Below are positions 9,166 through 18,252 of a DNA stretch of 64,000 nucleotides, in pieces. The notes under the pieces were generated by a model. It made no database searches and had not been told where the DNA came from. It saw only the letters and a program-made list of their open reading frames with translations. The stretch's first letter is position 1; the number at the start of each line of letters is the position of its first letter. This DNA is from Planctomycetota bacterium (GTDB lineage: Bacteria > Planctomycetota > Planctomycetia > Planctomycetales > Planctomycetaceae): the NCBI GenBank assembly GCA_016872645.1, contig VGZH01000009.1:23308-87307 (forward strand), read 5' to 3'. The translations under genes were made by a program, and so were the position numbers.

Positions 9166-9601
9166 ATGTTGTCGTTCCTAGGGTCTTATCGCCGCACTTG
9201 GTTGCCAACTAACATGCCGAAGTTGAGATTCTCGGTAGTACGCTAGTCCAAGTTGCCGACCGGCCGACATGCCCTGTCAAAAGTGTGAATGTCAGTCATC
9301 TCGTCAGCACTCGCTTCGATGACTCGGGATGTGCCACTCAAATCGGATTCGCCTGACCAACTGCACGGTTTGGTAATCGGTTCGCCACCGACCAGACGGC
9401 TGCGCAACAATTCGAAACCATCCATGCACCGCGTGCAGCGACTCTGTATTTCCCCGACTAGCGACTCTGTATTTCCCCGGCTTTTGACGCCTGGTTGGCG
9501 AAGCGAATCGTCTTGAGGCAAATGGGAGGTTAGACCTATACCTCGCGCCGCGATGTCGGTGATTTGACCGGATTGGAAAGTCGTCGCGAGCGGAGAACAT
9601 C
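9166..9601. other. 436-bp region without a convincing gene
   Basis: No open frame here has coding character. It lies between the decayed DUF1501 gene and the HtrA-type gene and probably holds the promoter of the latter. It contains the short tandem repeat annotated separately at 9438-9479. Confidence 0.5.
9438..9479. repeat. two tandem copies of a 19-bp unit
   Basis: GCGACTCTGTATTTCCCCG occurs at 9438-9456 and again at 9461-9479, identical copies separated by ACTA, giving a 23-bp period. It lies in non-coding DNA about 120 bp upstream of the HtrA-type gene. It could be a duplicated protein-binding site or simple slippage. Confidence 0.8.
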
Positions 9602-10771
9602 ATGCGATTCTGGTTGGGTTGCGGAGTTTCAGCGTTTCTGGGGGCATTACTGGCATTGGCGTTGCAAGAATCACGAGTGCTACTGCCGGCGGACGCTCAG
9701 GATCGGAATACCGAGCGAGTCACACGGGCATCGTTCTCGTTGGACGAGAATCGGTCGTACGCGCCGACGAATCTGCCGGCCTTGTTCAATCGCGAGGGAC
9801 TGACCCCGGAGGAAGCGATCAACGTCGCGGTCTACGAGGCAATCAACAAAAGCGTCGTGAACATCAACACGAAAAGTACACACTCGGCGCTATTGGCTTT
9901 TGAGGTCACGGCAGAGGGGACCGGCTCGGGATCCATCCTCGACAAGGCCGGGCACATCGTTACGAACTTCCACGTCATCGCCGACGCCAACGATGTCATC
10001 GTCACGCTGCACGACGGCAAGCAGTACGAGGCCTCGTTTATCGGCGCGGACCCGGACAACGATGTCGCGATCATCCGCGTGAAGGCACCGTCTGAAATGC
10101 TCAATCCGGTCGCGTTGGGTGACTCCAGCCATCTGCGGGTCGGCATGAAGTGTTTCGCTATCGGCAATCCCTTCGGCCTGGAACGAACGCTGACGACTGG
10201 TAGCATTTCGAGTGTCGATCGCTCGCTGCAAATCCGCAATCGTTCAGTTAAACAGATCATCCAGATTGACGCGGCGATTAACCCGGGAAACTCCGGCGGG
10301 CCACTGCTCGACACGCATGGCCGACTGATCGGCATCAATACGGCCATCGCCAGCAAGACCGGGCAAAGTGCTGGAGTCGGCTTCGCGATTCCAGTCAATC
10401 TGGTCACTCGCGTCGTTCCGGAACTGATTCGTCACGGCAAAGTGATCCGCCCGGAAATCGGCGTACGACTGCTCAAGACTGAAAAGGGATTGTTGGTTGC
10501 TCAACTACAAGCCAACGGACCAGCTGAGAAAGCAGGGCTGCGCGGTCCAAGGGTGTCTCGCAAAACCGGCCTTTTAGGCGGTGTACGAATTGATTACGCC
10601 GCAGCCGACATCGTCATCGCCGTGGATGAAGAGGAAGTGAAGTCGCAAGACGACTTTTTGAGCATCGTCGAAGCCAAACGCCCAAACGACCAAGTGATCC
10701 TCACCGTGCTGCGTGAAGGCAAGAAAGTGAATGTCTCCGTGACGCTCGGTGGACCGAATCCGGAGAAGTAA
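9602..10771 (+). CDS. HtrA/Deg-type trypsin-like serine protease with PDZ domain
   Basis: A 389-residue membrane-anchored or exported protease. An N-terminal hydrophobic helix (LGCGVSAFLGALLALAL) is followed by a linker and an S1C protease domain. The catalytic triad is visible: His124 in TNFHVI, Asp154 in NDVAIIRV and Ser231 in NPGNSGGPL. The C-terminal ~110 residues form one PDZ domain (RPEIGVRLL, ADIVIAVDEEEV, DQVILTVLREGK) containing a loop, RVSRKTGLLGG. It is expected to degrade or chaperone misfolded envelope proteins. A second, shorter-loop homologue is encoded at 34486-35619. The gene is convergent with a DUF1501 gene. Confidence 0.9.
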   Translation: MRFWLGCGVSAFLGALLALALQESRVLLPADAQDRNTERVTRASFSLDENRSYAPTNLPALFNREGLTPEEAINVAVYEAINKSVVNINTKSTHSALLAFEVTAEGTGSGSILDKAGHIVTNFHVIADANDVIVTLHDGKQYEASFIGADPDNDVAIIRVKAPSEMLNPVALGDSSHLRVGMKCFAIGNPFGLERTLTTGSISSVDRSLQIRNRSVKQIIQIDAAINPGNSGGPLLDTHGRLIGINTAIASKTGQSAGVGFAIPVNLVTRVVPELIRHGKVIRPEIGVRLLKTEKGLLVAQLQANGPAEKAGLRGPRVSRKTGLLGGVRIDYAAADIVIAVDEEEVKSQDDFLSIVEAKRPNDQVILTVLREGKKVNVSVTLGGPNPEK

Positions 10772-10810
10772 GGCAGTCGTGCAGCGTAATCGTATTGCAA
10801 AGCGCAAAGT

Positions 10811-10875
10811 GAAGACTGCACAGTGAACAACTTGAAGACATCAGCACAACTCCCATTTTTCACTTTGCAGTCTTC
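10811..10875. repeat. 10-bp inverted repeat between convergent genes
   Basis: GAAGACTGCA at 10811-10820 and its exact complement TGCAGTCTTC at 10866-10875 could pair across a 45-base loop. Shorter variants of the same words (CACTTTGCA, CAAAGTG) recur nearby. It may help end transcription of both convergent genes, but there is no T-tract. Confidence 0.5.
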
Positions 10876-10908
10876 TACTCATCACTTTGCACTCTTGCAG
10901 TTGGCCGA

Positions 10909-12348
10909 TCACGCCAGCACTTCGCGGACGACGTGGCCATGCACGTCGGTCAAGCGGTAGTCGCGGCCTTGGAAGCGGAACGTCAGCCGCTCGTGATCGA
11001 ACCCGAGGCAGTGCAGAATCGTTGCGTTGAGGTCATGGATGTGGACTGGATCGCGGACGACGTTGTAGCCGTATTCGTCAGTCTCGCCGTGAACGATGCC
11101 GGATTTGATCCCTCCGCCAGCCAGCCACATCGAGTAACAGCGGCCGTGATGATCGCGGCCGTAGTCTGCTTGCAGTCCGCCTTGACCGTAGACCGTACGA
11201 CCGAACTCACCACCCCAGATGATGAGCGTGTCTTCAAGCAACCCTCGCTGTTTGAGATCGCGAATCAGCGCGGCCTGCGGTTGATCGACGTCGTGGCATT
11301 GCTTGGGAATGTTAGTCGGCAGCGAGCCGTGATTGTCCCAGCCACGATGGTAAAGCTGCACGAAGCGGACTCCTCTTTCCAGCAACCGCCGCGCGAGCAA
11401 ACAGTTTGCGGCGAACGTGCCCGGCTTGCGAGACTCTTCACCGTACAACTCGAACGTCGTTGCCGACTCCTTCGAGAAGTCGATCAGTTCTGGCACCGAA
11501 GTTTGCATCCGAAACGCCATCTCGTACTGCGCGATGCGGGTCGTGATTTCGGGATCCCCCGCCTTCGCATGTTCGATCTCGTTGAGCCTCGCGAGGCCGT
11601 CGAGCATCTTGCGGCGCAGTTCGCGGTCGATGCCGGGTGGGTCAGACAGATACAGCACTGGATCACCGCTGCCGCGGAGCTTGACCCCTTGATGACTGGT
11701 CGGCAGGAACCCACTTCCCCACAAGCGATCGAGCAATCCCTGATTTGCATCCTTGCCGCTGCCGTGCGAGATCAGAACCAGAAACGCGGGCAGATCGTCT
11801 GCCTCGCTGCCGAGCCCGTAACTCGCCCAAGCTCCGAGTGACGGTCGGCCGGGCTGCTGCGAGCCGGTTTGAATGAACGTGATCGCCGGATCATGATTGA
11901 TCGCCTCCGTGTGCATCGAGCGGATCAAGCAGAGTTCATCGATGACCTGCCCGGTGTGCGGCAACAGTTCGCTGAGCCACGTCCCGTTCTGTCCAAACCG
12001 CCGGAACGCGAACTTCGGAGCGATGACTGGAAAGTTCTTCTGCCCGGACGTCATACCAGTCAATCGCTGTCCCTGCCGAATCGCATCGGGCAGTTCGGAG
12101 CCATGCAGTCGCTTCAACTCCGGCTTGTAGTCCAGCAAATCGAGATGGCTCGGACCTCCGGACTGAAAGAGATAGATAACTCGCTTGGCCAACGGCGCAA
12201 AATGTGTGCGACCCGGTTGCAGGGCGGACGACGCGAGTCCCTCGCGCGAGAGCATTGTTGCAATGGCCGCCGTACCAAGCGCAGTTCCCGTTCGACCGCA
12301 AAAGTAGCGTCGAGTTATACGCTTGCGATGTTCCTGAATCGGGTGCAT
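10909..12348 (-). CDS. DUF1501 domain protein (Tat-exported, sulfatase-like fold)
   Basis: A 479-residue member of the planctomycete DUF1501 family. The N-terminus has a twin-arginine-type motif ([12 protein letters not shown]) and a hydrophobic stretch with [11 protein letters not shown]. Family hallmarks follow: [64 protein letters not shown] and [16 protein letters not shown], then a C-terminal [14 protein letters not shown]. The domain belongs to the alkaline-phosphatase/sulfatase-like superfamily, but its substrate is not established. DUF1501 genes are usually paired with a DUF1549/DUF1553 cytochrome protein; this one has no such neighbour. Confidence 0.9.
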   Translation of the reverse strand: MHPIQEHRKRITRRYFCGRTGTALGTAAIATMLSREGLASSALQPGRTHFAPLAKRVIYLFQSGGPSHLDLLDYKPELKRLHGSELPDAIRQGQRLTGMTSGQKNFPVIAPKFAFRRFGQNGTWLSELLPHTGQVIDELCLIRSMHTEAINHDPAITFIQTGSQQPGRPSLGAWASYGLGSEADDLPAFLVLISHGSGKDANQGLLDRLWGSGFLPTSHQGVKLRGSGDPVLYLSDPPGIDRELRRKMLDGLARLNEIEHAKAGDPEITTRIAQYEMAFRMQTSVPELIDFSKESATTFELYGEESRKPGTFAANCLLARRLLERGVRFVQLYHRGWDNHGSLPTNIPKQCHDVDQPQAALIRDLKQRGLLEDTLIIWGGEFGRTVYGQGGLQADYGRDHHGRCYSMWLAGGGIKSGIVHGETDEYGYNVVRDPVHIHDLNATILHCLGFDHERLTFRFQGRDYRLTDVHGHVVREVLA

Positions 12349-12465
12349 CGCCGACCTCGGTGTGCTTTAGCGCGAGAATGATTGTCGGCTGTGAAGATAA
12401 CAACTGAGGATCGGGCCGCAATGACCATGAGATCCATAGCGACAGACAAGACAAACCGTCTCTAC

Positions 12466-13779
12466 TCACTCACTGAGCGCTGCCGCGACGTCGGTGCGGT
12501 AGGCGGCGAGGCCGGGGAGGAAGCCGATCAGCGAGCCAAGAACCAGCAGCACCGGAAACAGGACCAACTCCAGCGGTTCGAATGACAGCGGGTTGACCAG
12601 GATGCCACTGCGGGACTCGATGATCGGGCTGGCAACCGCAACGATGCCGTGGCCGAGCAGCAGGCCGATCACTCCACCACCCAGACACAGCAACGCGGAT
12701 TCAGCCAGGATGATCGCGAAAACGGTCTCGCGCCTCGCCCCGAGCGCCCGCATGATGCCGATCTCGCGACGACGGTCGGCCATCGAATTATAGATGCTCA
12801 CAAAAATGCTGACTGCCGAGACGACGATAATCAAGCTGGTCAGCGTCAGCAGCATCAGCTTGATGTTGTCAACGATCATGGTCATCAACCGCTTCATTGG
12901 GAAAATTGGGTTGACCGCCAACGCGCGGACGTCCTCATTAATCTCACCAGCCAAGGCGATTGAGCCGGCGGTGGACTTGGTGCGAATGAAGATGGCAGTG
13001 ACTTCCTTTTGTTCGTCGAGCAATCCGTGGTCGTGGTCGTGTCCATGATCGTGACCCTTTTTCGGCTCCGCGACTGTCTCACGCAGAGACTGCGGCACTG
13101 GGTATCGAAATTTTTCCAGCCGATCGACCGCTTCCTTCAGCGGCTTTTCGTGACCGGCGATCGCCCAGAAGCCGGCGAGGCTGACGAATGCGGTGCGGTC
13201 ATTCGGCGTGCCGGTCGGAGCCAGCACACCAACGACCCGGAACTTCTCGTCGTGAACGTGATCGCTCTCGGCCCCGCCATGAATCAGTTTGAACTCGCTG
13301 CCGATGCCCCAGCCGTTCGTGGCGGCGACTCGCGAGCCGATCACGGCGTCCCAAGGCGTCTTCAAGAACTCGCCCCGCACGCGAAACGGTTTGCCGTACG
13401 CATAGTCGAGATCGAAGAACTCGGGAATCGTGCCGACGATCGGAAAGGCCCCTTGTTGGGTGACATCGCCAATCGCGATTGGCACCGCCTTCTCGACGGC
13501 GCGGTGCTCCTTTAGCTCTTTGTAAAAGAGGTACGGCAACGGCTCACCCGGCTTATCGAGCCGATAGATCGCACTCAGCGCGAGACTCAGATCGCTTCCC
13601 TTCGGTCCGACGACGAGGTTGAAGCCAAAACTGGGCTGGCTGAAGAGATCGCTGACTACGCCGTTGATGATCAACACAGCGACCATCAACATCACCCCCA
13701 GCGCGACGCTGAGCGCGGTGAGGCTTGATGACAGCAGCCGCTGCTTAATGCTTTTGATGGAAATGGTGACGAGGTTCAT
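12466..13779 (-). CDS. ABC transporter permease (FtsX/MacB type) with His-rich loop
   Basis: A 437-residue inner-membrane permease. It has one N-terminal membrane helix (SLTALSVALGVMLMVAVLIING), a periplasmic domain of ~250 residues and three C-terminal helices, with the cytoplasmic motif ADRRREIGIMRALGARR characteristic of FtsX-type permeases. The ATG at 13779 is preceded by GGAGAT; an upstream in-frame stretch lacks family character. The periplasmic part carries the His/Asp cluster GHDHGHDHDHG at about 242-252 and a further HVHDE at about 174-178, suggesting divalent-metal binding. It lies 80 bp downstream of its ATPase gene. It probably moves a lipoprotein or peptide rather than driving drug efflux. 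Confidence 0.85.
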   Translation of the reverse strand: MNLVTISIKSIKQRLLSSSLTALSVALGVMLMVAVLIINGVVSDLFSQPSFGFNLVVGPKGSDLSLALSAIYRLDKPGEPLPYLFYKELKEHRAVEKAVPIAIGDVTQQGAFPIVGTIPEFFDLDYAYGKPFRVRGEFLKTPWDAVIGSRVAATNGWGIGSEFKLIHGGAESDHVHDEKFRVVGVLAPTGTPNDRTAFVSLAGFWAIAGHEKPLKEAVDRLEKFRYPVPQSLRETVAEPKKGHDHGHDHDHGLLDEQKEVTAIFIRTKSTAGSIALAGEINEDVRALAVNPIFPMKRLMTMIVDNIKLMLLTLTSLIIVVSAVSIFVSIYNSMADRRREIGIMRALGARRETVFAIILAESALLCLGGGVIGLLLGHGIVAVASPIIESRSGILVNPLSFEPLELVLFPVLLVLGSLIGFLPGLAAYRTDVAAALSE

Positions 13780-13859
13780 GGAATCTCCAGCCAGACCACG
13801 ACCGTCAGAGAGCGACGCAAAGCGCCAACGAGATCGCCCTCTGACTCTCGCGGTACGGA

Positions 13860-14525
13860 TCATTGGGGGCGGTTGAAGTCGCTGAGTTTTTCGATGCGGC
13901 CGAAGCGAGCGGCGACATCCGGCGCGTGCGTCACTAACAGAAGCGAGACCTTGTTCTCTTTGCAGGCGTCGCGGATCAGATCGAGGATCGTGTTTTGATT
14001 GGCGACATCGACACTGGCGGTCGGCTCGTCGGCCAGCAGCAGCGACGGGTGATTCGCGAGCGCTCGCGCAACGGCAACACGCTGTTGCTCACCAACGGAG
14101 AGTTGCGGTGGACGATGATTCAGCCGATGGCCGAGGCCGACTCGTTTGAGAAGATCGGTCGCGCGGTGCGAGTCGGTCCCCTTCCCGGCAAAGCACATTC
14201 CCAGCAACACGTTCTCTAATGCAGTGAAGGCCGGCAGCAGATTGAACGTCTGGAAGACGAAGCCAATCTTCAAGGCTCGAAAACGATCGCGGCTCGCTTC
14301 GTTGAGGCTGGTGACATCAGTGTTGTCGATTAAAACTCGGCCGCTGTCGGGGGCGGTGATGCCCGCGATCACATTCAGCAGTGTGGTCTTTCCTCCGCCA
14401 CTGGTACCAATCAACGCAACTTGCTCAGCGGCCTGTAATTCCAAGCGAGCGACGTTCAGGACCGGAATCTTTCCGCCGCCCGGCTCGCGATAACTCTTTT
14501 TGAGATTGTCGAGCACCAAAGACAT
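13860..14525 (-). CDS. ABC transporter ATP-binding protein (LolD/MacB type)
   Basis: A 221-residue ATPase partner of the permease at 12466-13779. Walker A is GTSGGGKT (about 40-47), the Q-loop region is GFVFQTFNLLPAFT, the signature reads LSVGEQQRVAVARAL and Walker B is LLLADEPTASVD. The start at 14525 gives the usual MSLVLDNLKKSY N-terminus; the upstream extension is rejected. Together the two genes form a MacB-like two-protein ABC system with no visible membrane-fusion protein next to them. A 12-bp palindrome lies 15 bp upstream. Confidence 0.9.
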   Translation of the reverse strand: MSLVLDNLKKSYREPGGGKIPVLNVARLELQAAEQVALIGTSGGGKTTLLNVIAGITAPDSGRVLIDNTDVTSLNEASRDRFRALKIGFVFQTFNLLPAFTALENVLLGMCFAGKGTDSHRATDLLKRVGLGHRLNHRPPQLSVGEQQRVAVARALANHPSLLLADEPTASVDVANQNTILDLIRDACKENKVSLLLVTHAPDVAARFGRIEKLSDFNRPQ

Positions 14526-14540
14526 GCCGCCTCCATGTGG

Positions 14541-14552
14541 TTGAAATTTCAA
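14541..14552. promoter_or_regulatory. 12-bp perfect palindrome upstream of ABC ATPase gene
   Basis: TTGAAATTTCAA is a perfect 12-bp palindrome 15 bp upstream of the minus-strand start of the ATPase gene. It is a candidate operator for the ABC operon. No regulator can be assigned, and such a short AT-rich palindrome could occur by chance. Confidence 0.3.
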
Positions 14553-14570
14553 TCGCCGATCAACCGGCAC

Positions 14571-14847
14571 GCGTTAGCGCCCGGTTCGTGAACCGACTCA
14601 TGACGTCCCTGCCATTCAAGATCCCGCCCGAAGAGCGGGATTGTGACCGGGCCGTCTTTACGCCACAAGCAAAGTTATCGTTTGACGACTTTGTGGAGTT
14701 GGCGAAATCTCGCCGATACACTGCTTTGCCCGTGGCTGACGAAATTTCCGTTGGCCAGTCGGACGCGACCGCTGCGAAACAACTCTGAATTCGAGTGCAA
14801 ACAATCCGCCCCTTGGCGTTAGCCCCGGTTTGAACCGGATCCTGACG
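14571..14847. repeat. two imperfect ~33-bp direct repeats 245 bp apart
   Basis: Copy 1 (14571-14605) begins GCGTTAGCGCCCGGTTCGTG and copy 2 (14816-14847) begins GCGTTAGCCCCGGTTTG. They align over their full length with about three small gaps and a few substitutions, and both end in TGACG. Each contains the inner palindrome CGGTT...AACCG. They look like decayed copies of a dispersed palindromic element. Confidence 0.6.
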
Positions 14848-14947
14848 CGTTCTGGCTGATTTCCTTCACCCGAATTTCAACAGTTGGCTCAGCATTCGAG
14901 GTGTCCGCCATGAAACACGACTTAGAGCGACAATAAAAGGTGACAAG

Positions 14948-15865
14948 ATGACGGTTCCGGTGATTGCTCCGGGCGAGACGAAAATTGGCTGGATTGGCAC
15001 CGGCGTGATGGGCAACAGCATGGCCGGGCACCTGCTCGCGGCTGGCTTTGCCGTGTCGGTTTACTCGCGAACAAAGGCCAAGGCCGAAACGCTGCTCGGA
15101 AAAGGTGCCGGCTGGGCCGATTCGCCGAAAGCGCTTGCCCAGCAGAGCGACGTGATCTTTGCGATCGTCGGATTCCCCAGCGATGTTCGGGAAGTGATGC
15201 TCGGCGCGGACGGAGCGTTAGCCGGCTCCAAGGCTGGGAATGTGCTCGTCGACATGACCACCAGCGAGCCATCGCTGGCGGTAGAAATCGCCGAAGCCGC
15301 GAAGGCCAAGGGGGTCTTCAGCGTCGATGCCCCGGTCTCTGGCGGTGACATCGGAGCCAAGAATGCGGCCCTGTCGATTATGGTCGGCGGCGACAAACAG
15401 GTTGTGGATGCGTTGCAGCCCTGCTTCGGTGCGATGGGCAAAACGATCATCCATCAGGGCGGTCCCGGAGCGGGCCAGCACACGAAAATGGTCAATCAAA
15501 TCCTGATCGCCAGCAACATGATCGGCGTCTGCGAGGCATTGTTGTACGGCTACAAATCGGGACTCGATTTAGAAACGGTGATGAAGTCGGTATCGGTCGG
15601 AGCGGCGGGAAGTTGGTCGCTGTCGAACCTCGGCCCGCGAATCATGGCGAACAACTTCGATCCGGGCTTCTTCGTCGAGCACTTCATCAAAGACATGGGA
15701 ATCGCGCTGGACGAGGCGAAGCGGATGAATCTCGCTCTGCCCGGCTTGGCGTTGTCAAACCAGTTGTATTTGTCGCTCAAAGCTCAGGGAGGCGGCCGGC
15801 TCGGCACACACGCGCTGCAACTGGCGCTGTCGCGGATGTCGGACGTCGATTGGAAGCGCCGATAG
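14948..15865 (+). CDS. NAD(P)-dependent beta-hydroxyacid dehydrogenase family protein
   Basis: A 305-residue oxidoreductase of the 3-hydroxyisobutyrate dehydrogenase/tartronate semialdehyde reductase family. The Rossmann glycine motif [11 protein letters not shown] is at about 17-27, the substrate-binding motif [11 protein letters not shown] is near 120, and the catalytic-lysine segment [14 protein letters not shown] is near 175. The C-terminal all-helical domain is complete. It probably reduces or oxidises a short beta-hydroxy acid. The ATG follows AAAAGGTGAC. It ends 81 bp upstream of dapA, with a palindromic repeat in the gap, so co-transcription is possible but unproven. The exact substrate is not readable. 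Confidence 0.85.
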   Translation: MTVPVIAPGETKIGWIGTGVMGNSMAGHLLAAGFAVSVYSRTKAKAETLLGKGAGWADSPKALAQQSDVIFAIVGFPSDVREVMLGADGALAGSKAGNVLVDMTTSEPSLAVEIAEAAKAKGVFSVDAPVSGGDIGAKNAALSIMVGGDKQVVDALQPCFGAMGKTIIHQGGPGAGQHTKMVNQILIASNMIGVCEALLYGYKSGLDLETVMKSVSVGAAGSWSLSNLGPRIMANNFDPGFFVEHFIKDMGIALDEAKRMNLALPGLALSNQLYLSLKAQGGGRLGTHALQLALSRMSDVDWKRR

Positions 15866-15870
15866 TTTTC

Positions 15871-15933
15871 GTCGCCACGCTCGCCAGAGCGTGGGCATGT
15901 GTCGCTGACCCACGTTCTGGCGAACGTGGCTAC
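15871..15933. repeat. 63-bp palindromic element, family B
   Basis: The arm at 15871-15895 (GTCGCCACGCTCGCCAGAGC...) pairs with the inverted arm at 15909-15933, whose complement begins GTAGCCACGTTCGCC; 22 of 25 positions match. It starts five bases after the stop of the dehydrogenase gene and ends 13 bases before the dapA start. A second copy lies inside the cytochrome gene at 45982-46046. Confidence 0.75.
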
Positions 15934-15946
15934 CAATGGACAAATC

Positions 15947-16834
15947 ATGGCAACCAAGGGTGAGAAATTTGCAGGACTGACCGTGGCGATGGTCACTCCG
16001 TTTCGGAATGGTTTGCTCGACGAATCGGCGTTGCGCAAGCTCGTCGATTGGCATGTTGAGCAGGGAACCGACACCGTGTGTCCGGTCGGCACAACGGGCG
16101 AAAGCCCAACGCTGTCGCACGACGAACATCATCGCGTGATTGATGTCGTCTGCGAACAGGCTCGCGGACGCATCCAAGTCGTGGCGGGAACCGGTTCGAA
16201 CAGCACCGCCGAGGCGATTGAACTGACGATCGCCGCCAAGAAATCGGGAGCGGACGGTGCGCTCGTTGTGGGACCCTATTACAACAAGCCGACGATGGAA
16301 GGTTTTTATCAGCACTTCAAGGCGATCGCTGAAGCGTGCGATTTGCCGATCATTCTTTACAACATTCCCGGCCGCACGGCCAAGAACATCGAACCGGAAA
16401 CGATCGCCCGTATCGGAGAACTGCCCTGCGTCGTGGCGGTCAAAGAATCAACCGGCTCAATGGACGCCGCGTCGCAAATCATCGCCCTGAGCAACTTGAC
16501 GGTCCTCTCCGGCGACGACAGCCTGACCCTGCCACTGCTTTCGCTGGGTGGTCGCGGCGTGGTTTCGGTTGTTGGTAACATCGTGCCGAAGGACGTCCGT
16601 GCGATGCTGACCGCGTGGAACAAAGGAGACCTCGCCTTGGCGCAAAGCTGGCACCGCAAACTGTTCCCACTGTGCCGCGACATGCTGGGGCTGTCTACCA
16701 ATCCGATTCCGGTGAAGGCGGCCATGCAAATGCTCGGCCGCGACAGTGGCGAGGTCAGATTGCCTCTCACGCCACTCGATGCCAAACAGCGGGAGAGTTT
16801 GACCGGCACATTAAAGACCTATGGGTTACTGTAA
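15947..16834 (+). CDS. dapA: 4-hydroxy-tetrahydrodipicolinate synthase (DapA)
   Basis: A 295-residue class I aldolase condensing pyruvate with aspartate semialdehyde in lysine and diaminopimelate synthesis. Diagnostic residues are present: the GTTGES motif (Thr49, Thr50), Tyr138 and Arg143 in YNIPGR, and the Schiff-base lysine Lys166 in AVKESTG. The start at [10 protein letters not shown] (15947) gives the expected N-terminus; an upstream extension would run through a palindromic repeat. No other lysine genes are adjacent. Confidence 0.92.
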   Translation: MATKGEKFAGLTVAMVTPFRNGLLDESALRKLVDWHVEQGTDTVCPVGTTGESPTLSHDEHHRVIDVVCEQARGRIQVVAGTGSNSTAEAIELTIAAKKSGADGALVVGPYYNKPTMEGFYQHFKAIAEACDLPIILYNIPGRTAKNIEPETIARIGELPCVVAVKESTGSMDAASQIIALSNLTVLSGDDSLTLPLLSLGGRGVVSVVGNIVPKDVRAMLTAWNKGDLALAQSWHRKLFPLCRDMLGLSTNPIPVKAAMQMLGRDSGEVRLPLTPLDAKQRESLTGTLKTYGLL

Positions 16835-16884
16835 TTTGACGGGGGCCAGAGTGCTCACCCAGCATTTAACAAGGAGATCCGATC

Positions 16885-18198
16885 GTGGGATTGTTTGGTC
16901 GTCGTGCAGAAGAAGACGATGAAGATGAGGAAGAAGTCGAACTTGTACTCTTCCAAGGCGCGCTCAACGGCAAAGAGCCCAACATGAAAGAGAACCAGCG
17001 ACTGGTGCAGGCGGGCTTGAATCCGGCTAAAGAACTGGTCACTGATGGTCTGGCGCGCCGTGCGGAGACGATTCGTGTCGAACCAAAAGGGGAACGCTCG
17101 CAAGTCGCATTCCTCGTCGACGGGATGCCCTACGCCGGTGGCAAGCTGACGAAGCCACAAGGACTGGCCATAACGCAGATGCTCAAGCTGCTCGCCGGAC
17201 TGGACATCAAAGTCCGTAATCAACCGCAGTCCGGCGGCTTAAAGGCTCAATGGAATGAACTGCCGTATGAACTAGTGGTCAACACGAAGCCGCAACAAGA
17301 CGGCAGCGAACTGCTCACGATCAAGACTCGGCCGCTCAAGAATCAAATCGTCACGCCAGATGAATTGGGCATGTCTGCTGATCTCAAGAAGAAAATCCGT
17401 GAATGGACCAGTCAGCACAAAGGACTGGTTCTTTCGGCCGGTGCTCCCAACACTGGCGTCACGACAACAGCGTTCGGCATGTTGCGGGGTGTGGATTGCT
17501 ACATGTTCCAAGTTCACTCGATTCGTGACTTGGGAACTCGCGAAGTCGTCAACGTCACGTCGTTCCAGGTCAACGCGGAGGACTCGTTGGAACAGACGCT
17601 GATGCGCGTGGTGCGTGTCGAATCGGATTGCATCTTTATTGATCCGGTCGTCAACGCCGAAATTGCCAAGACGCTGTTCACGATCCAAGACAAGATCACT
17701 CTGCTGTCCGAGATGCCCGCCAAGGACTGTGCCAGTGCGATTGTCCAGTTAGTCCAGTGGATTGGCGATGCCAGCCTGGTGGCGAATGGCCTGATGGGAA
17801 TCATCAACACCAAGCTCATTCGGACGATTTGTCCCGAGTGTAAGCAAGCCTATCGGCCGAATCCCAAGCTCATCGGCAAGGTCGGCCTCCCTTCTGACAC
17901 GAAGACGCTGTACCGCAAACCGGTCGCCACCGAGAATGAAAAAGGGGAAGTCGAAGAACCGGACCCCTGCGAGAAGTGCAACGACACCGGCTACTTCGGC
18001 CGCACGGGCATTTTCGAGTACATCGAGATGTCCGACGGCGTCAAAGAGTGCATCATTGGTGGTGGCGATGCGAATGCGATCCGCACCGTGGCTCGCAAAG
18101 AAGGAATGACCACCTTCTCGAAAGATGCTCTGCGGCATGTCGCCGATGGTATTACGTCCCTCGAAGAGTTGCAGCGAGTCTTTAAGCCCGTTGCGTGA
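16885..18198 (+). CDS. GspE/PilB-like protein with degenerate ATPase motifs
   Basis: A 437-residue relative of type II secretion/type IV pilus assembly ATPases. A GTG start at 16885 follows AAGGAG. An acidic N-terminus (EEDDEDEEEVE) is followed by an N1-like domain and the C-terminal ATPase-like domain. The expected Walker A GPTGSGKT is replaced by GAPNTGVT (186-193), so the catalytic Lys is Val192; the Walker B/Asp-box region reads IFIDPVVNAE rather than VGEIRD. The zinc tetracysteine is kept (Cys316, Cys319, Cys362, Cys365). It is therefore probably a non-hydrolysing paralogue that assembles with or regulates a true GspE/PilB elsewhere. No pilin or secretion genes are adjacent. Confidence 0.85.
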   Translation: MGLFGRRAEEDDEDEEEVELVLFQGALNGKEPNMKENQRLVQAGLNPAKELVTDGLARRAETIRVEPKGERSQVAFLVDGMPYAGGKLTKPQGLAITQMLKLLAGLDIKVRNQPQSGGLKAQWNELPYELVVNTKPQQDGSELLTIKTRPLKNQIVTPDELGMSADLKKKIREWTSQHKGLVLSAGAPNTGVTTTAFGMLRGVDCYMFQVHSIRDLGTREVVNVTSFQVNAEDSLEQTLMRVVRVESDCIFIDPVVNAEIAKTLFTIQDKITLLSEMPAKDCASAIVQLVQWIGDASLVANGLMGIINTKLIRTICPECKQAYRPNPKLIGKVGLPSDTKTLYRKPVATENEKGEVEEPDPCEKCNDTGYFGRTGIFEYIEMSDGVKECIIGGGDANAIRTVARKEGMTTFSKDALRHVADGITSLEELQRVFKPVA

Positions 18199-18208
18199 CT
18201 TTTCAAGA

Positions 18209-18226
18209 GCGGCGATGAATCGCCGC
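18209..18226. terminator. hairpin after the GspE-like gene
   Basis: GCGGCGA (18209-18215) and TCGCCGC (18220-18226) form a perfect 7-bp stem with a four-base loop, 11 bp after the stop codon. There is no T-tract, so it may be a short palindromic repeat rather than an efficient intrinsic terminator. Confidence 0.45.
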
Positions 18227-18252
18227 ACTCCAATTGTCTCAGGAGTGACCTC

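Larger units (their letters stand above)
14526..14947. other. 422-bp intergenic region with repeats
   Basis: A divergent region between the ABC ATPase and a dehydrogenase gene. An open frame at 14537-14788 (83 codons) has no family match and no good ribosome site, and I do not call it a gene. The region holds two related direct repeats, a 7-bp hairpin (ATCCCGC at 14621-14627 against GCGGGAT at 14635-14641) and a short palindrome upstream of the ATPase gene. Confidence 0.5.

Noticed and set aside
14537..14788. 83-codon open frame
   Set aside because: No recognisable family, no convincing ribosome site, and it overlaps a repeat and a hairpin in an intergenic region.
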